DNA of 36,552 nucleotides. It comes from Candidatus Nomurabacteria bacterium (GTDB lineage: Bacteria; Patescibacteriota; Minisyncoccia; Phycocordibacterales; UBA9973). The position numbers and the translations under genes are program-made. Of this stretch, positions 30,090 through 36,552 are shown one piece after another (positions within the stretch are counted from its first letter, which is position 1; each line of letters opens with the position of its first letter). Under the pieces are notes generated by a model. That model made no database searches, was not told the DNA's origin, and saw only the letters and a list, made by a program, of their open reading frames with translations. Location of the stretch: contig CAIOXK010000005.1 in the NCBI GenBank assembly GCA_903862255.1, forward strand, positions 1 through 36,552. The letters run 5' to 3'.

Positions 30090-30117
30090 TTGACTTTTTT
30101 CAAAACTAAAGTATAGT
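30090..30117 (+). promoter_or_regulatory. Promoter TTGACT-N16-TATAGT
   Basis: -35 30090-30095, -10 30112-30117, about 18-nt leader to ATG 30142. Confidence 0.65.
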
Positions 30118-30141
30118 CAAGAAAATTAATAATATTGTAAT

Positions 30142-30432
30142 ATGAAAAAACTATTATTCGTAGCACTAGTGTGCTGCTCTTTTGGTTGTCGTTCTGGCGG
30201 TGCTCTATCAAACACTGTGACTGTTAATGCTGTGTATGATGGTGGCGATCTTAGTATTGGCCAAGTACAGATACTTGATGTGCCGGCATCTGAAGCTGCG
30301 GTAAATACAAAGATATATGCTATTCAAAAAAAGGGGGAGTCTGACCCTCAAACACTTGAGTATACTTCGGAAATAACCGATACTCTCAAAAAAAACGCTA
30401 TGTTATACAGAATCACGGAAGTGCTGAAATAG
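30142..30432 (+). CDS. Small putative lipoprotein
   Basis: MKKLLFVALVCCSFGCRSGG signal with possible lipobox; own promoter and terminator. Confidence 0.6.
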   Translation: MKKLLFVALVCCSFGCRSGGALSNTVTVNAVYDGGDLSIGQVQILDVPASEAAVNTKIYAIQKKGESDPQTLEYTSEITDTLKKNAMLYRITEVLK

Positions 30433-30439
30433 TGTACGT

Positions 30440-30478
30440 ATACCGCCCCTATCATTATAGAAGGGGCGGTATTTTTTT
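30440..30478. terminator. Rho-independent terminator
   Basis: ATACCGCCCCT-N10-AGGGGCGGTATTTTTTT. Confidence 0.85.
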
Positions 30479-31009
30479 AAAATCATCAAGTAGTTTTTGG
30501 CGCAGGTTACCATTGTATAGCGCTGCTGCAGGATGGTAGAGCGGTAGAAAATATTCTGTCGGAATTCCTTCTATGTTCTTTTTTAATAATTTCCCATGGA
30601 CATCAGAAATTTTTTCTTCTGGAAAAAAGTTACTCATCGCATGACGCCCAAGAAATACTATTAGTGTAGGTTTAATGCTTTGTAGTTCTGCTTCAAGCCA
30701 GGCTCTACATGCTTCTTTTTCTTCAGGCAATGGGTCACGATTATTTGGTGGGCGATATTTAACTACATTTGTAATATAAATATCTTCACGTTTCATTTTT
30801 ATACTCTCGAGCATTTCATTGAGAAATTTTCCAGCAGCTCCAATAAATGGAATGCCGCCAAGATCCTCTTTTTTGCCCGGCGCTTCTCCGATGAAGACGA
30901 TTTTGGTATGAATATTGCCGTCACCGAGTACAGCTTGTGTAGCAGTTGCTTTCAGGTCGCAGGTGCAATGCTCAACCCAGTATTCGTTGATTTCCGCTAG
31001 TGTTTTCAT
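30455..31009 (-). CDS. Uracil-DNA glycosylase, family 4-like
   Basis: IVFIGEAPGKKEDLGGIPFIGAAGKFLNEML, ITNVVKYRPPNNRDPLPEE, LYHPAAALYNG. Confidence 0.9.
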   Translation of the reverse strand: MKTLAEINEYWVEHCTCDLKATATQAVLGDGNIHTKIVFIGEAPGKKEDLGGIPFIGAAGKFLNEMLESIKMKREDIYITNVVKYRPPNNRDPLPEEKEACRAWLEAELQSIKPTLIVFLGRHAMSNFFPEEKISDVHGKLLKKNIEGIPTEYFLPLYHPAAALYNGNLRQKLLDDFKKIPPLL

Positions 31010-31039
31010 GGTGTCGTAAATATGATAGCATGGCTGTAT

Positions 31040-31348
31040 ATGGGATTTAAATCATTTTTACTAAAGAAAACTTTGCAAGCAAAAGGCGTTTCCGGCGATC
31101 AAGCTGAAGCGATTGCAAAACAGCTCGAAGAAAATCCAGAAATGGCTAAGAGTCTCAAGGCTCTAGAAGATAATAAAGAAGTTAAGGATTTACTCGAAAA
31201 GATTCAAAAAGAAATCGAAGAAAAAAAGAAAGCTGGTATGCCAGAACAATATGCCGCCGTGCAAGTGATGGGCAAATACAAAAGTGAAATTGCCAAGCAC
31301 CGCGATGCTTTAATGCCATTGATGCAGCTTATGGGAATGGGGCGTTAA
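31040..31348 (+). CDS. Small helical hypothetical protein
   Basis: MGFKSFLLKKTLQAKGVSGDQAEAIAKQLEENPEMAKSL...; followed by a strong terminator. Confidence 0.6.
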   Translation: MGFKSFLLKKTLQAKGVSGDQAEAIAKQLEENPEMAKSLKALEDNKEVKDLLEKIQKEIEEKKKAGMPEQYAAVQVMGKYKSEIAKHRDALMPLMQLMGMGR

Positions 31349-31365
31349 TATAAATTGGAAAAAGA

Positions 31366-31399
31366 AAAAGCCTATGAAATATTTCATAGGCTTTTTTTG
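31366..31399. terminator. Terminator
   Basis: AAAAGCCTATGAAAT-ATTTCATAGGCTTTTTTT. Confidence 0.85.
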
Positions 31400-31413
31400 T
31401 TGGGCAGTTTAGA

Positions 31414-31978
31414 TCAGATAGTTTTTAATTGTGGTTTTCGAAATGATAAAAGTATTACCAAAACAGTAAGTAATGTTGCAGACAGTGAAAATAAAATTTC
31501 TTCCAATTTCCAGCTTTTCGATCCGAGAAGTGAACATATACCTGCGACCACAAAGATTGCGTATGAAAACCGGGGTATATCACCAGGGTGCCGTACAGCA
31601 AGTATAATTTGTGGGATACCTGCGATACACAATGCTGTTACGCTTGCAATAATTCCTACTTTAGGTCCAAAGATATACCAGACTATTAATGTTATGATTA
31701 CCAGAGCTGTCGTTATGCTGTCTAATATGTCCCAGCCAGCACGGTTCTTCAAAAGTAGTAACCAATGCTGTAGCTCCTGAGCCGACTACATATCCTAATG
31801 GTAACCAAAAGTCTTTTCCACCCATTATAACGATGATGGTAACTGTAACTGCATCAAGTGTTGCCCATAAAAAATATGTGGCAAAACTTATTTTTACAGT
31901 ATTTTTTATAATACCGTACCAAAGAGGGAGATAGGCAATTAAACTGATGACTGCTCCAATTATTTTTAAGTTTTCCAT
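31414..31978 (-). pseudogene. Frameshifted multi-TM membrane protein (about 188 aa if repaired)
   Basis: Two overlapping minus ORFs (31661-31978 and 31414-31752) form one continuous hydrophobic protein if one base is skipped near 31751-31762 (..GSGATALVT | LLKNRAGWDILDS..). Confidence 0.65.
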
Positions 31979-32051
31979 GTGCTAAAGTTTTTTCCACCTT
32001 ACCATTACGTTCAACTTTGTCAATAAATAATACATAAATTTAATAGTCTAT

Positions 32052-32436
32052 AAAAGAAAACACCACCTCGTAAGAGGTGGTGGGTTTTTGTTATTAAAAA
32101 TAACAGTACTTTGATAATGAGGGTGTAGAAAAGAGTCATACTATTCATTGGTCAAGTTGTATGTCCTTTTTAACTATTAAATATTGTTATTTCGTTACTG
32201 TGAACTGGAATCTCGTATCAACGGTTTGTACCATCGGTAATTTTCAAGATAGGATTCAAAGTCCATGTATTACGACAAATATCTATAGAAAAAGGTTTTA
32301 TACTTTTGAAAGAAGAGTATTAGTCTCACACTACGTTAGCCCTGCCTGCGTCCCTTGTTTCTTTCTTTACGAAAGGTTTGTACAATTTTGTTTAGCACGT
32401 TTTGGAATTATTCCTCAGGCTACCAGGCCTCCATTT
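32052..32436 (-). ncRNA. Candidate noncoding RNA of about 385 nt, class unknown
   Basis: Minus promoter TTGACA (32470-32465)-N16-TATTAT (32448-32443); ends at terminator 32082-32052; no credible ORF between. Confidence 0.45.
32061..32090. terminator. Bidirectional terminator
   Basis: CACCACCTC-GTAA-GAGGTGGTG; T-tract on both sides (GGGTTTTTGTT plus; TTTTCTTTTA minus). Confidence 0.8.
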
Positions 32437-32442
32437 GTCAAA

Positions 32443-32470
32443 ATAATACACTTTAATTAAAATTTGTCAA
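32443..32470 (-). promoter_or_regulatory. Promoter TTGACA-N16-TATTAT
   Basis: Consensus -35 with near-consensus -10 on the minus strand. Confidence 0.6.
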
Positions 32471-32477
32471 TAATTCT

Positions 32478-32508
32478 GTGCGCTGCTAAGCAGCGCACCT
32501 TTTTATTT
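32478..32508 (+). terminator. Palindrome/terminator GTGCGCTGC-TAA-GCAGCGCAC + CTTTTTATTTTT
   Basis: Perfect palindromic stem with T-tract; arms identical to 18184-18204. Confidence 0.7.
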
Positions 32509-32535
32509 TTCATATTTCTGTTACTATAAAAGCCT

Positions 32536-33675
32536 ATGTCACTATCTATCGGAATCGTAGGTCTACCAAACGTTGGTAAATCTACATTATTTAATGCACT
32601 TACAAAGAAGGGTGTTCCAGCAGAGAATTATCCCTTTTGTACCATTGATCCATCAGTGGGTATTGTTGCTGTACCAGATGCACGCCTTCACATACTTAGT
32701 GAATTTTCTAAGTCAGCAAAAACTATCCCAGGAGCAATTGAATTCGTTGATATTGCCGGCCTTGTAGAGGGAGCTTCAAAAGGTGAAGGTTTAGGGAATA
32801 AATTCTTAGCTAATATTCGCGAAACAGATGCAATTCTAGAAATGGTACGCCTTTTCCCAATTGTGGGTGGTGGTACTGAAATTGCACACGTATATGGCAA
32901 TGTAGACCCTGTACGAGACATTTCAGTCATTAACTTGGAACTTATCTTGGCTGACTTTGAAACTGTAACAAAGCGTCGCACAAACCTTGTTCGTGATGTG
33001 AAGCGTGGTGATAAAATTGCCGTACTCGAAGATAGTCTATTGGTTCAAATTGAAAAAGTACTGGAAGAAGGAAAACTTGCTAATACTGTAGAATTTACGG
33101 AAGAAGAAGCAAAAGTAGTAAAGCAATTAAATTTGCTTACCACGAAGAAATTTTTATACGGCCTCAATAAGCGCGGCGGTGCAAGTAATCTCGATGAAAG
33201 TGATCCAGAGAAGTTTAAAGAATTAACTGATATGATTACCGCAAGTGGTGCTCAGTATGTATTACTGGATGCTAAGATCGAAGATGATCTCAAGGACTTC
33301 GAAGGCGAAGAAAAAGAAGAGATGCGTGCTGCAATGGCAAGTGATGATGTGTCCAACGTAGCTTCAGCAAAGTCAGGTGATGGTATTAATGATTTAATCT
33401 CACAAGCATATAAACTGCTTGGTCTAGAAACGTTCTTTACTACCGGTGAAGATGAAACTCGTGCGTGGACTATAAAGAAGGGTAGTAGTGCACCAATTGC
33501 TGGTACTGCAATTCATACTGACTTCAAAGATAAATTTATCCGTGCCGAAGTAGTCTTCTGGAAAGACCTCATTGATAGTGGTTCATATGGTGTAGCTCGC
33601 TCAAAAGGCCTTGTTCGTACAGAAGGCAAAGAATATATCGTGAAAGACGGAGACGTGATTGAATTTAAGATTTAA
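32536..33675 (+). CDS. ychF: Obg-like GTPase YchF
   Basis: IGIVGLPNVGKSTLFNALTKK, AENYPFCTIDPSVGIVAVPD, FVDIAGLVEGASKGEGLGNKFLANIRE, C-terminal TGS domain. Confidence 0.96.
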   Translation: MSLSIGIVGLPNVGKSTLFNALTKKGVPAENYPFCTIDPSVGIVAVPDARLHILSEFSKSAKTIPGAIEFVDIAGLVEGASKGEGLGNKFLANIRETDAILEMVRLFPIVGGGTEIAHVYGNVDPVRDISVINLELILADFETVTKRRTNLVRDVKRGDKIAVLEDSLLVQIEKVLEEGKLANTVEFTEEEAKVVKQLNLLTTKKFLYGLNKRGGASNLDESDPEKFKELTDMITASGAQYVLLDAKIEDDLKDFEGEEKEEMRAAMASDDVSNVASAKSGDGINDLISQAYKLLGLETFFTTGEDETRAWTIKKGSSAPIAGTAIHTDFKDKFIRAEVVFWKDLIDSGSYGVARSKGLVRTEGKEYIVKDGDVIEFKI

Positions 33676-33679
33676 TTTC

Positions 33680-34255
33680 ATGAACCAAGATCTTATTAAG
33701 ATCATAAAAAATAATGGTACTGCTGTCATTGCGACTGATACGATATATGGTGTAGTTGCGAGTGCACTCAGTACAATTGCTGTTGCTCGATTATATGAAA
33801 TTAAGGGACGAGATGAAGGTAAACCTTTTATTATTCTTATTTCTAATATTGATACATTAAAAGAGTTTGGTGTATTTATTTCTGATACCGACAAAGAAAA
33901 ATTGAATACTATTTGGCCAAATGCAGTGACGGTTATTTTGCCAGTTGATAGTACATACCAAGAACAATTTGCATACTTACACCGAGGAACAAATGAATTA
34001 GCATTTCGTTTACCGGCAAAAGAATCATTGCATGTAGTACTTGAGCAAACTGGGCCACTTGTTGCACCTAGTGCCAACCCTCAAGGGTTACCAACTGCTA
34101 ATACAATTATCCAAGCTCAAAACTATTTTGGCGACACCGTTGATCATTATGAAGATGGCGGGGTAGTGCAAGGAAACGCTTCAACTATTATTACCTTAAA
34201 AGATGGAAAAATAACTATACTACGTCAAGGAACGGTAGCTATAGACACATTTTAA
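33680..34255 (+). CDS. Sua5/YciO/YrdC (L-threonylcarbamoyladenylate synthase-like)
   Basis: GTAVIATDTIYGVVASALS, RLYEIKGRDEGKPFIILIS, LVAPSANPQGLPTANTI. Confidence 0.88.
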   Translation: MNQDLIKIIKNNGTAVIATDTIYGVVASALSTIAVARLYEIKGRDEGKPFIILISNIDTLKEFGVFISDTDKEKLNTIWPNAVTVILPVDSTYQEQFAYLHRGTNELAFRLPAKESLHVVLEQTGPLVAPSANPQGLPTANTIIQAQNYFGDTVDHYEDGGVVQGNASTIITLKDGKITILRQGTVAIDTF

Positions 34256-34269
34256 ATACATTGTATAAA

Positions 34270-34298
34270 TTGACTTTTGTATAAAAATCTGATATAGT
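34270..34298 (+). promoter_or_regulatory. Promoter TTGACT-N17-TATAGT
   Basis: -35 34270-34275; -10 34293-34298. Confidence 0.65.
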
Positions 34299-34339
34299 AG
34301 AGAAAATGTTTAGTTAAAACAAAACTTAATTTTACAGTC

Positions 34340-34684
34340 ATGAGAGATCTTACTCGTTCGCATTCGAAGGTCGGCCTCCATTCACATCACACTGAGGCAG
34401 CAATTACAGTAAGTGACATTATTAGCTTTATTATAAAAGCGTTGTCGCTTATCCCAGGGATACTGTTTATTGTTTCACTTTTTATAGGCATGGTACTCTC
34501 AATAGGAGAAAACCAGCCTAAGCCAATTCCATGGCTTATCATTACCATGAATGTTATGTTTGTAGTAATGTTGCTGATGAGAAAATTCAAAGGCGAAACA
34601 ATTAAAATGAAAGGCAATGCTGTGTTGTCGTTCGCTTATTTTTTTGAAGCAATTTGGTTCATAGGAATGATTAATTTGCTTTAA
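34340..34684 (+). CDS. Hypothetical three-TM membrane protein
   Basis: Own promoter and terminator; three hydrophobic stretches. Confidence 0.6.
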   Translation: MRDLTRSHSKVGLHSHHTEAAITVSDIISFIIKALSLIPGILFIVSLFIGMVLSIGENQPKPIPWLIITMNVMFVVMLLMRKFKGETIKMKGNAVLSFAYFFEAIWFIGMINLL

Positions 34685-34697
34685 TCACTTACATTCT

Positions 34698-34740
34698 AAA
34701 ATACCCCGCATCCATGAATGAATGCGGGGTATTATTATGT
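34698..34740. terminator. Bidirectional terminator
   Basis: ATACCCCGCAT-N10-ATGCGGGGTAT. Confidence 0.8.
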
Positions 34741-35306
34741 TATTTTTTCAATTGCTCAATTTCTTCTTGCAGTTTAGTAAGAATAGCTTGGATAGATGCA
34801 AGCGCGTCAAATTCTTTCTGTTGCTGAGTTTTTTCTTCCTCGGACTCTTTGTCATCTGCTTCTTCAATTTCTTCAATATCTTCTTGAATTTCGTCCACGT
34901 CTTTCTGGATTTCATCGACATCTTTTTCAATACCTTCAACGTCTTCTTGAATCTCGTCCACATCCTTTTGAATCTCATCGACATCTTCGCCAATTTCTTC
35001 AATATCTTCTTGAATTTCGTCCACGTCTTCTTGAATTTCTTCAATATCGGCAGTGTTTTTATTAACGGCCATCTGAATAAAAATATTCATATAAATAGCC
35101 TCAAGGGATACTGCTGTAGTCACTACAAGTAATACGCTTTCAAACGGTACACCAAAGAATGGAAGTGATCCTGATACTAAAAATAGTACTGTATGAAAAA
35201 TTAATGATGAAGTAGATCCAAGCCATTTAGTCGCACTTTCGGCTGCGCGCTCAACCCATTTTTTCTCAACAATGATTTCAACCTGTTTTTGTTTAGTAGT
35301 CGTCAT
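34740..35306 (-). CDS. Two-TM protein with acidic heptad-repeat coiled coil
   Basis: N-terminal TM pair then about nine 7-aa units (VDEIQED-like); start set to MTTTKQKQ with -10 TACAAA 6 nt upstream. Confidence 0.78.
   Translation of the reverse strand: MTTTKQKQVEIIVEKKWVERAAESATKWLGSTSSLIFHTVLFLVSGSLPFFGVPFESVLLVVTTAVSLEAIYMNIFIQMAVNKNTADIEEIQEDVDEIQEDIEEIGEDVDEIQKDVDEIQEDVEGIEKDVDEIQKDVDEIQEDIEEIEEADDKESEEEKTQQQKEFDALASIQAILTKLQEEIEQLKK
34858..35049 (-). repeat. Approximate 21-bp tandem repeat encoding the heptads
   Basis: Repeated TTGAATTTCGTCCACGTCT-like units on the plus strand. Confidence 0.8.
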
Positions 35307-35397
35307 AACTTTTTTGTACCACACAATAGAAAGATAAAGCAAATTATGTAATAAAAACTCCCTCGATGTATCTGTACCGAGGGAGCGTATATTTTTA

Positions 35398-35883
35398 CTA
35401 CTTGCGCACTAACTCCGAAAATGTGCGCAAGATATCTTTTTTCCTGGGCGTTTTCTTCGGCGTTCTTTTATCAATTATTTTTTTTACAGGTACTACCGTT
35501 TCTTCGCGAATTTCTTTAGTAGTACTAATTATTAAATCTTTTAACATAGCCTCTTCGGCTTGGTCAGTTGTATATGTAGTTGATGCATCAAGAAATATTT
35601 CTGCTTGCATTATTGCCAGATGTAGTTGTTCTTTAGTAAACAGGGTAGTTTCTGGTAATGCGTTCGCACCATGTATTCTGCCGGTACGAAGGGTATAGAA
35701 ATCATCCGGTGAAATTAATTCAGTGAATGTAAATTCGTTATCTACTTTGAAGTAAATTTTGTTACATGTAATTGAATCAATATGCTTATGCACTCGTACT
35801 ATATAACCGTCCTTTTTAACTAGCATTGAGCCAGTGTAGGGAATTAATAGGTTGCTAGTATTCATAATTGTTACATTTGTCAC
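35398..35883 (-). CDS. Hypothetical protein with Lys/Arg-rich C-terminus
   Basis: Intact ORF; alternative start ATG 35865. Confidence 0.6.
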   Translation of the reverse strand: MTNVTIMNTSNLLIPYTGSMLVKKDGYIVRVHKHIDSITCNKIYFKVDNEFTFTELISPDDFYTLRTGRIHGANALPETTLFTKEQLHLAIMQAEIFLDASTTYTTDQAEEAMLKDLIISTTKEIREETVVPVKKIIDKRTPKKTPRKKDILRTFSELVRK

Positions 35884-35962
35884 AATTAAACACTAATTAC
35901 ATAAAAAGTCAAGTGAAGTACAAGTTGCTCTAAAAGCCTGGTTATGATATAGTTTTGCCACT

Positions 35963-36121
35963 ATGGCTCAGAATAATCTAGTAAAACTTACGAACAAAGA
36001 AACCGGCGAAACATACTGGTCTTCTAAGAACAAGAAGAAACTTGCCGGTATTAAGCTTGAATTCAAGAAATACAGTAAGAAGCTCCGTAAAGTAATTACT
36101 TTCAAAGAATCAAAGAAATAA
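35963..36121 (+). CDS. rpmG: 50S ribosomal protein L33 (52 aa, cysteine-free)
   Basis: MAQNNLVKLTNKETGETYWSSKNKKKLAGIKLEFKKYSKKLRKVITFKESKK; missed by the ORF track because of length. Confidence 0.92.
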   Translation: MAQNNLVKLTNKETGETYWSSKNKKKLAGIKLEFKKYSKKLRKVITFKESKK

Positions 36122-36156
36122 TTCCCACTTCGTACAAGACTACGCGGGACAAAACA

Positions 36157-36187
36157 AAAAAAGTGGCTTAAGGTCACTTTTTTTGTT
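36157..36187 (+). terminator. Terminator after rpmG
   Basis: AAAAAAAGTGGC-TTAAG-GTCACTTTTTTTGTT. Confidence 0.7.
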
Positions 36188-36237
36188 ATAGTCTTGGCAC
36201 GGTTCGCCTTTGCTCTGAGGAGCTCCGGTGCAACAAT

Positions 36238-36308
36238 GGGCGATTAGTTTAGTGGTAGAACGAAGGTCTCCAAAACCTTTGGTGGGGGTTCGATTCCCTC
36301 ATCGCTCG
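36238..36308 (+). tRNA. tRNA-Trp (anticodon CCA); 3' CCA not encoded
   Basis: Acceptor GGGCGAT/ATCGCTC, anticodon arm AAGGT-CTCCAAA-ACCTT, T arm GGGGG-TTCGATT-CCCTC. Confidence 0.93.
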
Positions 36309-36313
36309 CAGGC

Positions 36314-36356
36314 AATAAAAGCCCTTTCGATACTATACCGAGAGGGCTTTTATTAT
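36314..36356 (+). terminator. Terminator after tRNA-Trp
   Basis: AATAAAAGCCCTTTCG-N10-GAGAGGGCTTTTATT. Confidence 0.75.
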
Positions 36357-36369
36357 GGCTTGATATATA

Positions 36370-36397
36370 TTGACATTTTATTAAAAATGTGTATAAT
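36370..36397 (+). promoter_or_regulatory. Consensus promoter TTGACA-N16-TATAAT
   Basis: -35 36370-36375; -10 36392-36397; perfect hexamers. Confidence 0.85.
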
Positions 36398-36421
36398 ATT
36401 TACAAATTCTATATACGAAAA

Positions 36422-36479
36422 AACCACTATTTTTGTATATCATTCACATCAACGTTCCTCAGTATAGTGGTTAAGGAAC
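36422..36479 (+). promoter_or_regulatory. Structured 5' leader with two overlapping stems
   Basis: AACCACTAT (36422-36430)/ATAGTGGTT (36464-36472) and GTTCCT (36454-36459)/AGGAAC (36474-36479). Confidence 0.6.
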
Positions 36480-36509
36480 ATCATAAAAACCTTCAGGAGG
36501 AAGGACTAA

Positions 36510-36552
36510 ATGAACAAAACGTTACCAATTTTTGCATTTGCAGAAAAAATCA
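36510..36552 (+). CDS. Partial CDS at right edge (MNKTLPIFAFAEKI...)
   Basis: AGGAGG SD (36495-36500), consensus promoter and long leader upstream. Confidence 0.6.
   Translation, partial: MNKTLPIFAFAEKI

Noticed and set aside
32195-32266. Minus 23-aa ORF MDFESYLENYRWYKPLIRDSSSQ within the candidate ncRNA
   Set aside because: No SD and not positioned at the predicted TSS; cannot be distinguished from chance without conservation
32161-32460. 99-aa plus-strand ORF
   Set aside because: Composition unlike other proteins here (Cys/Phe-rich), no start signal, no recognisable domain; opposite a better-supported noncoding transcript
34858-35049. Regular 21-bp repeats as a possible CRISPR or regulatory array
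   Set aside because: No unique spacers; units are contiguous and in frame, encoding protein heptads
34722-35132. Plus-strand ORF rich in FNFFNIFLNFVH repeats
   Set aside because: Antisense shadow of the acidic heptad repeats of the minus-strand gene (34740-35306)
36190-36237. Possible imperfect hairpin in the tRNA-Trp 5' leader (TTGGCACGG..CCGGTGCAA, GGAGCTCC)
   Set aside because: Needs bulges and no functional context; probably just tRNA promoter/processing region
36422-36479. Calling the right-edge leader a definite H-type pseudoknot
   Set aside because: The single-nucleotide connection after the 9-bp stem is sterically short; alternative exclusive hairpins are equally plausible, so reported only as overlapping stems
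1-36552. UGA recoding (code 4 or 25)
   Set aside because: Genes are full length under code 11 with no in-frame UGA; only a stop-usage bias is supported

Overview
AT-rich bacterial window of about 36.5 kb, densely coded, with a gene complement that looks like Patescibacteria/CPR (inference, no search run). Housekeeping genes: gltX, RlmB-type rRNA methyltransferase, engB, RsuA/RluB pseudouridine synthase, ychF, Sua5/YrdC, rpmG, tRNA-Trp(CCA). There is also a large set of secreted or surface proteins: a GLUG-repeat giant with a C-terminal peptidoglycan-binding domain, D-Ala-D-Ala carboxypeptidase, TPM protein, eqolisin (G1) peptidase, beta-helix + LCAT-type acyltransferase, DUF4015-like glycoside hydrolase, lamin-tail/PKD protein. 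No CRISPR array, phage module or transposase was seen. The observations most worth follow-up are: (1) a recurrent promoter geometry in which a -10 hexamer ends exactly 6 nt before the start codon in at least 11 genes, with Shine-Dalgarno sequences almost absent, implying pervasive leaderless transcription; (2) a promoter-to-terminator noncoding unit of about 385 nt on the minus strand in the largest intergenic gap (32052-32436); (3) a structured 5' leader with overlapping stems upstream of the right-edge gene (36398-36509); (4) a 21-nt palindrome occurring twice; (5) near absence of UGA stops; (6) an unannotated 20-aa Lys-rich small ORF; (7) a uracil-DNA glycosylase lacking one canonical Fe-S cysteine.
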